Positions 43,242 through 51,906 are shown, numbered from the stretch's first letter. The stretch: DNA of 64,000 bases from Pseudomonas fluorescens (GCF_000802965.1 NZ_JSAK01000007.1:1-64000), one strand, 5' to 3'. The notes: generated by a model not told the origin, from the letters alone. Program-made: numbers and translations.

Positions 43242-43357
43242 TAGTCGAATGGTGTGTTCATCGATTGCCTTGCCCCGTGTCGTGGGAGCGCCGAAGGTAA
43301 AACCGCTGTTGAAGGGGACGACCCTGTGCTTCATGTCGCAGAAGCGAGCGATGCCCA

Positions 43358-43387
43358 ATTATACGCATTGCGTTTATTTATAGGCAA
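43358..43387 (-). promoter_or_regulatory. Phage operator-promoter of the capsid unit
   Basis: Minus strand: TTGCCT, 18 bases, consensus TATAAT. The spacer ends with AAATAAACGCAATGCG. This is one of the two best promoter copies. The capsid ATG is 157 bases downstream. The plus-strand side faces the HNH gene at 43488. Confidence 0.75.
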
Positions 43388-43487
43388 GGAAAAGTCCTTC
43401 GGGCGATGCCATTTTCAAACCCATGCCATACGCGTAAGGTTCATGCGCCCAGCGTAGCCCTGGAAAACCACCTAAGTAAGAAGTGAA

Positions 43488-44606
43488 ATGGAAAATCAGA
43501 CAGATTCATTAAAAAAGTGCATTTATTGTTGGTATCCGAAGGCCGTTTCGGAAATGACTCTCGAACATGCGATACCGCAATGTCTCGGTGGGGCTCATGC
43601 TCCGGACAACTATAAAATTCGAAACGCCTGCAAGCAATGCAACAGTAATTTGGGTCTGTTTGTAGATGCCAGCTTTGAAAAATCGTGGATAACATCGCTG
43701 GCGCTGGCTCAAGCAACACGATTTTTAGCCGAGTCCAACCCTGAGATAATTTCCCCTCTCGTTAGCATGGGGAACGTACAAATTTCCCCGCCAGGCATGA
43801 TTGACACAGAGCTTTGTGAATGGTGGATGGGGTCGCAAGGCGAGCACGTGATTTTGATACGGCCCGCGGACGAAAATCTCTATTGGTATATGGGTGGCAA
43901 CCCAAGGACTATGAAAGAAAAATCGGCCAATGCACGGGCGTACTTTTTTCTCATGGACGGCGCCGACCACGGCAAATCACTATCGGAATTCAAAGCATCT
44001 TTTCGAGACAGGAAAGTTCGCAAGGTCATGGCTACGACCGTTACTGGTGTAGATGTCACACAGCACGGTTTTACATCGCCTGATGCTAGTGACGCCCTCA
44101 CGATCGAGTACCTTTGGGCGAATGCGATGTCTGGGGTCGAACTCAACAGTAAGCTTGCAAACCGCCAAGACTTCGACACAAGGTTCATGTGCAAACTCGC
44201 GCTAGGGGTTTCTTATGCATTGTTTGGAGACAGGGTTTTTGACAGCCCTCATGCAAGGGAATTGAAAGAAGGCATGTGGTACAGAGGTGAGGGAGAACCG
44301 CCAGCAATAAGCGGGGCGCGCCCGTATAATTCTGAACCGGAACCAATGCTGTCAGAGTTTCTCTGCGAACCAGGTGCTGTATCCGTAGTGGTAATGCCAA
44401 ACTATGACAAGCTATCGCTAAACCTGTGCATACATCAGAAGCACTTTTGGAGCATCGAAATGGCTCCAATGGCGGAGCTAACCGACGCCGACAAGGCCAA
44501 AATCGGGGAAGGCAAGGTGATAACACTCTTCAAGTCCTTGAACAAGGGACAAGAATACGCAATTGAAGACTACATGCTAGCGCGAGTAACCGCGCGGCGA
44601 GGCTAA
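43488..44606 (+). CDS. HNH-type endonuclease-like protein (HNH_5-like), moron
   Basis: A 372-residue protein on the strand opposite to the late operon. The first 60 residues form a zinc HNH motif: Cys11-x2-Cys14, Glu26-His27 in LEHAIPQCLGG, Cys48-x2-Cys51-Asn52 in CKQCNSNLGLF. The remaining 300 residues are a domain I cannot name. The DNA is clearly less GC-rich (23, 31 and 30 G+C in three hand-counted 60-base lines, against 38 in a capsid-gene line). It has its own terminator and sits between capsid and late genes, the layout of a moron. It may be a defence or superinfection-exclusion nuclease. Confidence 0.75.
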   Translation: MENQTDSLKKCIYCWYPKAVSEMTLEHAIPQCLGGAHAPDNYKIRNACKQCNSNLGLFVDASFEKSWITSLALAQATRFLAESNPEIISPLVSMGNVQISPPGMIDTELCEWWMGSQGEHVILIRPADENLYWYMGGNPRTMKEKSANARAYFFLMDGADHGKSLSEFKASFRDRKVRKVMATTVTGVDVTQHGFTSPDASDALTIEYLWANAMSGVELNSKLANRQDFDTRFMCKLALGVSYALFGDRVFDSPHARELKEGMWYRGEGEPPAISGARPYNSEPEPMLSEFLCEPGAVSVVVMPNYDKLSLNLCIHQKHFWSIEMAPMAELTDADKAKIGEGKVITLFKSLNKGQEYAIEDYMLARVTARRG

Positions 44607-44608
44607 GT

Positions 44609-44635
44609 AAAAAGCCCCTGAAAAAGGGGCTTTTT
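44609..44635. terminator. Bidirectional terminator after the HNH gene
   Basis: AAAAAGCCCC, loop TGAAAAA, GGGGCTTTTT. It starts two bases after the HNH stop and, read on the minus strand, lies just after the Tad2-like gene, so it can end both converging transcripts. Confidence 0.9.
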
Positions 44636-44641
44636 ATGGAT

Positions 44642-45151
44642 TCACGTGATGATTTGCCAATCATCCGCCAGCATATCGGTTTGCGAGGCTAGCCAACCGG
44701 GCAGCATTGCTCGACGCCCTTCGGCATTCGTTGTCCACATATCGATATGGGGCAGGATCTCGCACGATTCCATGTTCAGCGCAGTATGGTAGGGACTGCC
44801 ATCACGAAGCTGTGCTTCGCGTGTTCCTGGAATCAGTACTAACCACATACCTTTGCCATTCCATCCGGCGCGGGCCACTTTGGCACCGGATTTCAGGGCC
44901 TCGATGGCCAGGCCGAACGGCAGGCCTTCGGTGTCGCGGTAGGATTTGTCGAACACGTCCGCCGGTGACCAGCTGATGTAGCCGTCATGGCCCGGGTGGT
45001 TGCTCTGGCCGCCATCGAGGTACTCAACGAGGAAACCCTCGTCGGCGCCGTTCTCATCGGCCGGGAGCTCCCAGCCGCGGTAGTGGTTGTAGTCGATGCG
45101 GCTCATGGGCGTGCCGACGACTAGCTTGGTGCCAATATAGGTGCGGCTCAT
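44642..45151 (-). CDS. Tad2-like (DUF2829) anti-Thoeris candidate with N-terminal extension
   Basis: A 169-residue protein. Residues 77-168 carry the DUF2829 pattern: LPFGLAIEALKSGAKVARAG, WNGKGMWLVLIPG, then LPHIDMWT and LPGWLASQTDMLADDWQI. This is the family of Tad2, which sequesters the cyclic ADP-ribose signal of Thoeris defence. Residues 1-76 (MSRTYIGTKLVVGTPMSRID, ADENGADEGFLVEYLDGG) form a second small domain seen in other phages. The gene is translationally coupled to the scaffold-like gene (ATGA overlap), so it would be made late. Binding of the signal molecule is inferred from the family. Confidence 0.85.
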   Translation of the reverse strand: MSRTYIGTKLVVGTPMSRIDYNHYRGWELPADENGADEGFLVEYLDGGQSNHPGHDGYISWSPADVFDKSYRDTEGLPFGLAIEALKSGAKVARAGWNGKGMWLVLIPGTREAQLRDGSPYHTALNMESCEILPHIDMWTTNAEGRRAMLPGWLASQTDMLADDWQIIT

Positions 45152-46188
45152 ACCGAGTTCCCCAGCATTTTGTCGATGACGGACTGTGGTAGGGCCATGA
45201 ATTCGTCAGGGCTCAGTTCGTTGATGTTCACTTTGTCGCTGCCCTCGCCGTTGGCCTTGCCGGACAGCACCGGCGGTGCTTTCGTCGCTTTGGCCACTTT
45301 GGCAGCGGTTTTGGTCGCCTGAAGGGCCTTTTCACGGTTTGGTACAGGCGTTGGTTCCTTCTCAGCCTGCTGATCCTCCAGGTCGTGCAGCTTGGCCACG
45401 GCTTCGGCAGCCTTGCGGGTCGCTTCAACCATCGTGAAGCCACGCTTCATGTAGCTCTTTTGCAGCTCGACCGACTCGCTGCCCAGCTCCTCGTTGAACG
45501 ACTCATGGTTCTCGTCCAGCTCAGGGAAACGGGCGTACAGCTCCTTGATCGTGGCGCGGAACTCAAGGCGCTCCTCGACCTGCGACGCCAGATCCACCGG
45601 TTCGGACTCGACCGGTACTTCGGCGGGCTGTGGGGTCAAGGCGCTGAACACTTCGGCTTGCAGCGCGGCAGCAAGGTCGGTGTCACCACCGATCAGGGCG
45701 TTATTCGCCTCGATCATCTTCGCCTTGATCTGCTCGCCGGTCAGTGGCTTCGGACGTGCTGCCTCGGCGGTGCTGCGGCGCAATGCGTTGAGTTCGGTCT
45801 CCAGCTCGGCGGCGCGCTGTTCGGCCAAACGCTGCTTGCGAATCGACTGGTCTAGGCGAGACTTTGGGATTTTAGGTTCTTTCGAGCCCTTTTCTTTTGG
45901 AGCCGGCGTTGGTTCCGGGTCGGCGTCATCTGCATCGGCGTCGTCAGCTTCGTCGGCTGCTTCGTCACCGTCAGCGGCGTCATCCAGTTCAGCCCCATCA
46001 GTACCGTCGCCATCACCGGCATCATCAGCGGCATCACTATCAACGTCTGGAAGATCCGCCACATCCGTTGCATCGCTTTCATCTTCCGTCTCCGAAAAGT
46101 CATTACCAAAATCGAGTCCGTCGGGTAGAGCTTCCAGTGAGCTAGGGGCGCCTGTGTATTCGTCCAGGCTTAGTTCACCGCGGGGCAT
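45148..46188 (-). CDS. Capsid scaffolding-type protein
   Basis: A 346-residue, very acidic protein: residues 25-90 are mostly Asp, Glu, Ala, Thr. A Lys/Glu-rich helical middle follows (RLDQSIRKQRLAEQRAAELE) and a Lys-rich C-terminus (KALQATKTAAKVAKATKAPP). Position between portal and capsid and this composition fit a scaffolding protein, with the basic C-terminus for capsid contact. The acidic run in the DNA is repetitive. Confidence 0.75.
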   Translation of the reverse strand: MPRGELSLDEYTGAPSSLEALPDGLDFGNDFSETEDESDATDVADLPDVDSDAADDAGDGDGTDGAELDDAADGDEAADEADDADADDADPEPTPAPKEKGSKEPKIPKSRLDQSIRKQRLAEQRAAELETELNALRRSTAEAARPKPLTGEQIKAKMIEANNALIGGDTDLAAALQAEVFSALTPQPAEVPVESEPVDLASQVEERLEFRATIKELYARFPELDENHESFNEELGSESVELQKSYMKRGFTMVEATRKAAEAVAKLHDLEDQQAEKEPTPVPNREKALQATKTAAKVAKATKAPPVLSGKANGEGSDKVNINELSPDEFMALPQSVIDKMLGNSV

Positions 46189-46193
46189 GTGGA

Positions 46194-48356
46194 TTACTCC
46201 TGATTTTTACGGGGGGTAGGTTTGGTTTTGTTGTCCCGGGTCGCTTTGTGTTGCGACGACTCCAGCTGGACCTCACCCTGGAAGCGGGTGCGGGCCAAAT
46301 CAGTGGCAGTGCGCAGCTGCTCGCCCTGCGCGCGGGCCTGATGCGTGAGCTGGGCCAAAGCGATACGGGTTTGCAGTTCTTCGCGCTTGAGGGCGATCTG
46401 GGATTCGAGGCGGTCGCGCTCCAGATCCATGGTCGGCGCACGCTCGCCGCCGGCCAGTTGGCTGGCCTTGGCGACGTTGAGTGCGGTGGCGGACTGGAAG
46501 TTTTCGGCCTGGGCCATGAGTTTTTGCAGCTCGGCCTGCGTGGTCTGGATCGCCAGCTGCTGCTGCATTTGCATCATCTGCACTTCTTGCTCGGACGGCT
46601 CGGCCTGACCCAGCAGTTTCTCCACGGCGTCGGCAATGCTGTCGCGCTCGGCCAGGTTGCTGTGGCGGATGATCACGGTGTCCGGAATGGCGATACCGTT
46701 CTCGCGCATACCCATCAGGTCGGCAAACTGTGATTCGTCGAAGTTGTCGCGGTTCGGCAAGGTGGTGATGACCACATCGTAAGCACCGCGGGTCACGTCG
46801 TTGACCAGTTGGCCGGCGGCATTCATGGTGTTGATCAGTACCTGCTCATCCGCTTTCTTCGGGTCCTGGTCATAAGTGATGTGGACCACGCGCTCCTCGG
46901 TGTAGAAGTCCTGAATGAGCTCCAGAATCTTCTCGGCGACGATGCGACGCGTGAGTTCCATGTTCTTGGTCGGCACCTGGAGCTGCACCGAACCTTGCGC
47001 CGTTTGGCGATCGATCGCGACGCCCGATACCGTAGAGGCCACCTGACCGAGCATGCCATTGTTGACGCCGGAGATTTCGCGGATAGAAACCGCTGCCTTC
47101 TCGCTGATGCGGTCGAGACCGCTCGGGACTTGGTTGGGCTGGATCTTTTGCGGTGGTTTCGAATTACGGGCATGCACCAGCACGAGGCCGGTTTCGGCAC
47201 CGCGCTCCTCCAGGTCGTCTTCGGTCATGTTGGTCAGGGTGCCCTCTTCAACCGTCCAGCCGCTGTTGGCCGTGGTGTTGACGATGTGCAGCTCCTGACT
47301 ACGGGTCTTGTTCAGGTATTCCTGCGGGCTGATCAGGTTACGGACCATGCCGAACGGCTTGCCACGGCGGAAGTACGGGAAAAACGGGACGATGCTGAAG
47401 GTACGGTACAACGACCAGTCGTCATACAGCGTCACCGAGTCGGCACTCACGGTCCAGCGCACGCGGCGACCCGGGCGCTTGTGGATCGACAGCTGCATCT
47501 TCTCGGCAAACGCGATCATCTTGGCGTCGTCCCAGCCGCTCGGCACTTCGGCCATGTCGCCGGTCGCTGGGTCGACAAACATGCGCTCGTTGACCCATTT
47601 GTAATACTGACGTTCGACGACCCGGATCGACTTGATGTCGCGGTTGTCCGCGTCCGAGCCACCATAGGCATACGGCGCACCGGCGCCGTTCTTGCCGCCG
47701 AAGGTGGTTTCCTCGAAGCGCACCGAGTCGTAGCGGATGTTGTCGCCGGCACTGGTGGCGCTGCGCAGCTGGTCCGCCTTGTCCTTGCCGTACATGCCCT
47801 CGATTTCGTCCAGGCTCAGCCATTCGCTGGTCATCACCTCGGACCAGGTGTTCGGGTCGTATTCTTTGGCGTCCGGATCGAGGACCACCGAGCGCGGGTC
47901 TAGAGACCTGATCTTGACCTCGCCCTGCATGTGGTCACTGAAATCCATGCGCACGTCGAAGAAGCCGCGGTCTTGGATCAGGCCGTCCGCCAAGACGCTC
48001 ATTTCCACGTAGCGGTATCGGTTGGCGTGCATGATCTGCATCGTCAGCTTGTTGAGGGTGAACGCCACCTCACGACTGGCATCGCGGCGTGGTTTGAACG
48101 CCACCTGCACTTCGCGGCTGAGCTGATCGCCCAGCGCCGTGTTGATCACGGCCAGGATCATGTTGAAGGTCAAAGCCGGACGGCCCTCGGCCTCCAGCTT
48201 CGCCATGGTCTTCTCGTCCCACTGTTTCTCGCCGGTGTAAAAACCGTCGAATTTGTCGGCCTGTACGACGTAGGCAGAGTGCCCATTGTCTCGGGCGCGC
48301 ACATACCGGGCATGGTTGAGCCGGGCAGCAGAAGCGGGATCTTTGGCGGCGGACAC
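46194..48356 (-). CDS. Portal protein, P22-like
   Basis: A 720-residue protein starting at GTG 48356, preceded by GAGG. The stretch RPALTFNMILAVINTALGDQ, the LDPRSVVLDPDAKEYDPNTW pattern and the long helical C-terminus rich in Gln (QEVQMMQMQQQLAIQTTQAE) are typical of P22-type portals with a barrel. It forms the dodecameric DNA channel. A phage promoter lies directly upstream. Confidence 0.9.
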   Translation of the reverse strand: MSAAKDPASAARLNHARYVRARDNGHSAYVVQADKFDGFYTGEKQWDEKTMAKLEAEGRPALTFNMILAVINTALGDQLSREVQVAFKPRRDASREVAFTLNKLTMQIMHANRYRYVEMSVLADGLIQDRGFFDVRMDFSDHMQGEVKIRSLDPRSVVLDPDAKEYDPNTWSEVMTSEWLSLDEIEGMYGKDKADQLRSATSAGDNIRYDSVRFEETTFGGKNGAGAPYAYGGSDADNRDIKSIRVVERQYYKWVNERMFVDPATGDMAEVPSGWDDAKMIAFAEKMQLSIHKRPGRRVRWTVSADSVTLYDDWSLYRTFSIVPFFPYFRRGKPFGMVRNLISPQEYLNKTRSQELHIVNTTANSGWTVEEGTLTNMTEDDLEERGAETGLVLVHARNSKPPQKIQPNQVPSGLDRISEKAAVSIREISGVNNGMLGQVASTVSGVAIDRQTAQGSVQLQVPTKNMELTRRIVAEKILELIQDFYTEERVVHITYDQDPKKADEQVLINTMNAAGQLVNDVTRGAYDVVITTLPNRDNFDESQFADLMGMRENGIAIPDTVIIRHSNLAERDSIADAVEKLLGQAEPSEQEVQMMQMQQQLAIQTTQAELQKLMAQAENFQSATALNVAKASQLAGGERAPTMDLERDRLESQIALKREELQTRIALAQLTHQARAQGEQLRTATDLARTRFQGEVQLESSQHKATRDNKTKPTPRKNQE

Positions 48357-48372
48357 GGGCGGTTGAACCTCA

Positions 48373-48401
48373 TTAATACACGCAATGCGTTTATTCTATC
48401 C
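48373..48401 (-). promoter_or_regulatory. Phage operator-promoter of the portal unit
   Basis: Minus strand: AGAATAAACGCATTGCGTG then TATTAA. Full 11-base dyad. The -35 (GGATAG) is weak. It lies between the terminase stop and the portal GTG, 17 bases from the start codon, so the leader is very short. Confidence 0.65.
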
Positions 48402-48403
48402 CA

Positions 48404-50188
48404 TCATGAAGCCAAGTGCGACTTTCGCCCGCCCCCCTTCACCAATTTACCCAGCTTGTCCTTCCAACTCTTCTTCGGCGGCGCTTTGGACTCACGCGGG
48501 CGCACCAGCAGCGAGAGCATCTGGCCGATCCAGCTCATGGCATCAACGCCATCGTCGTGCAGGCCGTTGGGGAAGCGCATCATTTCCGCGACCAGTGCTG
48601 CCGTGGCGTTGCAATTCTTGCGGAAGAACACCAGACCCTGCTGCATCCTGCCCTGAATCGAGCGGGCGCGGGCGACCTTGTCACGTTTGCCCGGGTTGAG
48701 CTCCTCGATATAGAAGCTGGTCAGACGCTCCTCGCGAATACGCGCATCGAGGAACGGCCGCAGGGTCATTTCGATGTGCCCACGCTCCAGGCCGGTGATC
48801 GATGGACGCCAGGTTTTGTAGACCTCCAGCACCTTGTCCACCAGTTCCATCGTCCCCCAGTGCCCGCGCTGGATGTCGACCACGTAGGTGTTGTCGTTCT
48901 TGTCCACGCCCACGGTGATGCCGACCGAGAAGTCGTTCTGCTCTTTCTGGCCGATCGCAAAGTCCCACGCGGTGTAGAAGTTCAGCTCCGAGTAGGCCGG
49001 GATGTCCTGAGGGCCGTACCACTGGAACATGGTTTTCTCGAAGTAGTCACCGTCGTCCGGGGTCGGGTTCTGCTGGTACAGGGCCTGCCAGTCACGCGGG
49101 CCGACGGCGCGCTTGATCCGCTCCAGGGCGTCGTTGTCATAGCGCTCGGCGTGCAGCGGGTCGTCCTTCTTGCGAAACAGCTCGTCACTGATGGCCTGCG
49201 CCGGGTACTCAACCACCACCCACTCATCGCCCTCGCCTTCGGCCTGCTTTTTCAGCAGTCGGCCAGCCAGATCATCGTCGTGCCAGCGGGTCAGAATCAC
49301 CAGCACACCACCACCTGGTGCAAGACGGGTGTACGCCGTCGAGGTGTACCAGTCCCAGATCGCTTCACGGTTGGTCGCGGACTCAGCGTCCGTGCGGTTT
49401 TTGATGGGGTCATCGATGGTAAGTACGTGCGCCCCCTTACCTGTGATCGGCCCCCCTACACCGGCTGCGGAATAGCCGCCGCCGGCCGTGGTCAGCCATT
49501 GCTCGACCGACTGGCTGTCCTTGTTTACCGCGCAGTCCGGGAACACCGCCGTGTACGACGTGTCCTTGACCACATCACGGACTTTGCGTGAAAAGCCGTT
49601 GGCCAGGTCCTGACCGTAGGAACAACCGATGATTTCATGATCTGGATAGTTGCCCAGGTGCCAAGCTGGGAACGACCGAGAGCCGATTTCGCTTTTCCCG
49701 TGTCGCGGAGGCATAAACACCATCAACCGCGGCGATTGTTTGGCCGCCACTGCCGCGCTGAACCATTCGAGTTTGTCGCACAGGTCTTTATGGACCCAGC
49801 CGGCCTCGTATTTGTCGTTGAATCGCAGGATGAACGCCAACAGGTGCTTTTTCGCCAATTCACGGCGAGCTAGCTCCTGTTTGGCCGCCGAAACAGCGTC
49901 CATCGCCTCATTGAGCGCAGTTTTTTCGAGCTTGGCCGCCTCGACCCTGCCCAGCGCCTTGGCTTTTTCGCTGCGGATGCGCTGCATTTCACGGCGTTTG
50001 GCCCGTAACGGGTCGTCTTTCTGCGCCTCCGCCTGCCCCCGGGGCGCTGCCGCGAGTTGGCGGGCCAAGGCCTCGCCCTGCTGGCAATAAACGCAGGTGC
50101 CGGCGGCGTTGAAGAGTGTCGCGGGATGTTCTTTGGAGCATTTGGCGCATTTGCGCAGGATCAGCGGTTTGGACCGGGCATTGATCAA
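48404..50188 (-). CDS. Terminase large subunit
   Basis: A 594-residue packaging ATPase/nuclease starting at TTG 50188 with AGGAAG upstream; no ATG occurs in frame before residue 69. A four-cysteine element (Cys14, Cys17, Cys32, Cys35) opens the protein. Walker A is MPPRHGKSE near 159-167 and Walker B VLTIDDP near 255-261. The nuclease domain begins at YTAWDFAIGQ near residue 400 with the metal Asp, followed by TGLERG and a C-terminal DAMSWIG motif. It drives DNA into the prohead with the small subunit. Confidence 0.95.
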   Translation of the reverse strand: MINARSKPLILRKCAKCSKEHPATLFNAAGTCVYCQQGEALARQLAAAPRGQAEAQKDDPLRAKRREMQRIRSEKAKALGRVEAAKLEKTALNEAMDAVSAAKQELARRELAKKHLLAFILRFNDKYEAGWVHKDLCDKLEWFSAAVAAKQSPRLMVFMPPRHGKSEIGSRSFPAWHLGNYPDHEIIGCSYGQDLANGFSRKVRDVVKDTSYTAVFPDCAVNKDSQSVEQWLTTAGGGYSAAGVGGPITGKGAHVLTIDDPIKNRTDAESATNREAIWDWYTSTAYTRLAPGGGVLVILTRWHDDDLAGRLLKKQAEGEGDEWVVVEYPAQAISDELFRKKDDPLHAERYDNDALERIKRAVGPRDWQALYQQNPTPDDGDYFEKTMFQWYGPQDIPAYSELNFYTAWDFAIGQKEQNDFSVGITVGVDKNDNTYVVDIQRGHWGTMELVDKVLEVYKTWRPSITGLERGHIEMTLRPFLDARIREERLTSFYIEELNPGKRDKVARARSIQGRMQQGLVFFRKNCNATAALVAEMMRFPNGLHDDGVDAMSWIGQMLSLLVRPRESKAPPKKSWKDKLGKLVKGGGRKSHLAS

Positions 50189-50709
50189 GGGTGAACTTCC
50201 TCAAATTCACCGTCGATGGCGCCAGGGGCGAGCTGATCCACTTTCAGCCCGGCAAGTCGGAGCAATTCAGCCACCGGCAGGTCCGCCAACTGGCGAGCCG
50301 TCACCGATTTCGGCACCTCAACCACTGGCGCCTCATTCACCCGGTGCAATTTCACCAGTGAGTCCGTGGCCTTGGTCATTTCCGCCGAGGTGCCGGCCAT
50401 GTGATACGCCTGCATGTACATCGCATGGGCGTCATCGATGCCGAACTTCACTCGCTGGAGCGAACGGCCCATTTCGGCCTCGTATTTCTCCCGGTAGCCG
50501 ACGATCACCTCGTCTTTGGCCCACAAAAGGCCTGTGTTGTAGCTGCATCCGGCCTGTTCACTGGCCCCGCGCACTGGCAGTCCGCCCACCAAGGCGGCGA
50601 CAAACATCTTCTGCTGACTGGTAATTCGCGGTAGGTCGAGCGCCCCCGTGCGCTCATCCGCGTCGATCGATGCAACTTGGGCATCGAGGTCCATCAAGGG
50701 GCGTGTCAT
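50185..50709 (-). CDS. Terminase small subunit-like protein
   Basis: About 174 residues from the ATG at 50709 (GGA close upstream); an upstream in-frame extension crosses the promoter and is rejected. HTH in residues 28-55 (ITSQQKMFVAALVGGLPVRG then ASEQAGCSYNTGLLWAKDE), a helical middle and a C-terminal tail. Size, HTH and overlap with the large subunit (TTGA) support a DNA-recognition subunit. Confidence 0.85.
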   Translation of the reverse strand: MTRPLMDLDAQVASIDADERTGALDLPRITSQQKMFVAALVGGLPVRGASEQAGCSYNTGLLWAKDEVIVGYREKYEAEMGRSLQRVKFGIDDAHAMYMQAYHMAGTSAEMTKATDSLVKLHRVNEAPVVEVPKSVTARQLADLPVAELLRLAGLKVDQLAPGAIDGEFEEVHP

Positions 50710-50737
50710 GGCAGTTCCGGGATAGAGAGATACTGCA

Positions 50738-50767
50738 ATTATACGCAATGCGATTATTTAATCACAA
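50738..50767 (-). promoter_or_regulatory. Phage operator-promoter of the terminase unit
   Basis: Minus strand: TTGTGA, 18 bases, consensus TATAAT. The spacer ends with TAAATAATCGCATTGCG. The terminase ATG is 29 bases further. It is immediately after the terminator of the upstream gene, so terminase genes depend on it. Confidence 0.75.
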
Positions 50768-50788
50768 AAAGAAGCCCCGTTAAGGGCT
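50762..50788 (-). terminator. Rho-independent terminator of the exported-protein gene
   Basis: Minus strand: AGCCC, loop TTAACG, GGGCT, then TCTTTTTG. It begins inside the stop codon of the gene ending at 50788 and overlaps the -35 of the next promoter. Confidence 0.75.
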
Positions 50789-51102
50789 CAGTAGTCGTGG
50801 TGGTCGTGATAGTCGGCGTCGTAGCCGCTGTAGTCGTAGTACTCGACCCCGCCTTTGCCATCCCCGTAGGTCTCTTGGAACTGAAGCTCGCCGTTGCCCA
50901 TGTTGTAGATGCCCAGGGTCTTTTGGTCAGGGCCAGGGGTCATGTCTTCCATCGACGGCAGCGGTGTGTAAGTCGCCATCTGAGGCATCGGGGCGTATTC
51001 GATCGCCCTCGGAGTTGGTAGTCCCACCGTCATGGGAATGGGGCCTGCGGCGTTCGCCAGCGGAGCCAGGGCCAGTGCGGCGAGCAGTGCGATCCTATTC
51101 AT
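50788..51102 (-). CDS. Small exported phage protein
   Basis: A 104-residue protein with a clear signal peptide (MNRIALLAALALAPLANAAG, predicted cleavage after ANA). The mature part is Pro, Tyr and Asp rich and ends in a Tyr/Asp/His cluster (DYSGYDADYHDHHDY) that could bind metal. AGGAGG four bases before ATG. It is coupled to the 59-residue gene upstream, whose TAG overlaps that ribosome site. A periplasmic role (exclusion or lysis help) is possible but unproven. Confidence 0.7.
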   Translation of the reverse strand: MNRIALLAALALAPLANAAGPIPMTVGLPTPRAIEYAPMPQMATYTPLPSMEDMTPGPDQKTLGIYNMGNGELQFQETYGDGKGGVEYYDYSGYDADYHDHHDY

Positions 51103-51110
51103 ACGGCCTC

Positions 51111-51290
51111 CTAATGAGCGCGCTTCAAGCTTTCAGCTATGTCGAATTCGACGCCATCGGGCGAATCGACATCCTCCAGACCTAGTTGGTCACGGAGCCA
51201 GGTTTCTCTGTCGACGCCATCAGGCGCCCGTTCGAGTAACTCGTCAATGCGCTTTTGCGCCCTCTCCCTGCGTTCCTTCATCGACGTCAT
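51111..51290 (-). CDS. Small phage protein, 59 residues
   Basis: Reads MTSMKERRERAQKRIDELLE and continues as a charged helix, then an acidic part (GLEDVDSPDGVEFDIAE). The stop TAG is part of the TAGGAGG ribosome site of the exported-protein gene. CAGGAG lies a little far upstream (15 bases); the Met at codon 4 is an alternative start. Unknown function. Confidence 0.5.
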   Translation of the reverse strand: MTSMKERRERAQKRIDELLERAPDGVDRETWLRDQLGLEDVDSPDGVEFDIAESLKRAH

Positions 51291-51546
51291 AGCTCGCGCA
51301 CCTAGCTCCTGAATTTTATAGAAATTTTTTCCTTTCGCTTTTTAGCGAGTGGCGCTTTGCCATGCGCGAAAGGTAGCGGGACAAAAGCCCAATGGCAAGT
51401 GACACAGGTCGAGGGTGGCAGGGGGGTATGGGGGGCTCGCGGTCAGGGACTCCCAAAGGGATTCGGTTTTCTGTTCCGGCCGACTCCAGTTTCAAACCCA
51501 AGGAACCTTGTTTAACCCCCCACCGGGGGGCTTCGGAGACGTACCC
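51291..51546. promoter_or_regulatory. Divergent early/late control region
   Basis: A 256-base gene-free region between the minus 59-residue gene and the plus early operon. It holds an AT-rich block (GAATTTTATAGAAATTTTTT) near 51311, the sequence GACACAGGTCGAGGG at 51401 that recurs at 54100, a C6/G6 hairpin at 51516-51530 and CGGAGA before the ATG at 51547. No copy of the phage dyad is present, so the first early genes are perhaps read from a different promoter. Confidence 0.5.
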
Positions 51547-51906
51547 ATGATCGACTACATCCTCGCTCTCATCAGCACCGTCATCAGCTTCAACGCTGAG
51601 TACAACGCAACGCACCTGCTACCCCTGTCGATGGCCCTGTTCATGGCATTCATCTTCATGGTGCTCATGCCATTCATGATGTACGTGATGCGGGAGACAC
51701 CAGAGCAGACCATCGAGCGTGTCACGCCCATCGTTGGTATCTACGACAACGCCTTGGCATTGGCTGCACGGCAGCATGCGGCAGGCAACTACGCACAGGC
51801 ACGGTATGAGGCACGGGTGGCTGAACTGCACGCCATGCGTCAACCGTTCCTCGATGAGCTCGCTGTTGCCCAGGCCGCAGTCGCTGCCAAAGGGGCCAAA
51901 CAATGA
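51547..51906 (+). CDS. Early phage membrane protein
   Basis: A 119-residue protein from ATG 51547. Two membrane segments are likely (MIDYILALISTVISFNAEYN and MALFMAFIFMVLMPFMMYVM), then a soluble helical tail (EQTIERVTPIVGIYDNALAL onwards). First gene of the plus-strand early operon. Small early membrane proteins often block superinfection or alter the membrane; no family is recognised. Confidence 0.65.
   Translation: MIDYILALISTVISFNAEYNATHLLPLSMALFMAFIFMVLMPFMMYVMRETPEQTIERVTPIVGIYDNALALAARQHAAGNYAQARYEARVAELHAMRQPFLDELAVAQAAVAAKGAKQ

Noticed and set aside
43488..44606. HNH gene as a homing endonuclease in an intron
   Set aside because: It interrupts no gene; capsid and neighbouring genes are complete, and it carries its own terminator and a large extra domain.
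45900..46110. Simple-sequence repeat with possible expansion in the scaffold gene
   Set aside because: The GAT/GAC-rich stretch encodes a plausible acidic scaffold segment in frame and shows no regular unit.
51415..51906. Longer 163-residue version of the first early gene
   Set aside because: The extra N-terminus crosses a C6/G6 hairpin and repeated regulatory sequence; the ATG at 51547 has a ribosome site and opens a membrane segment.
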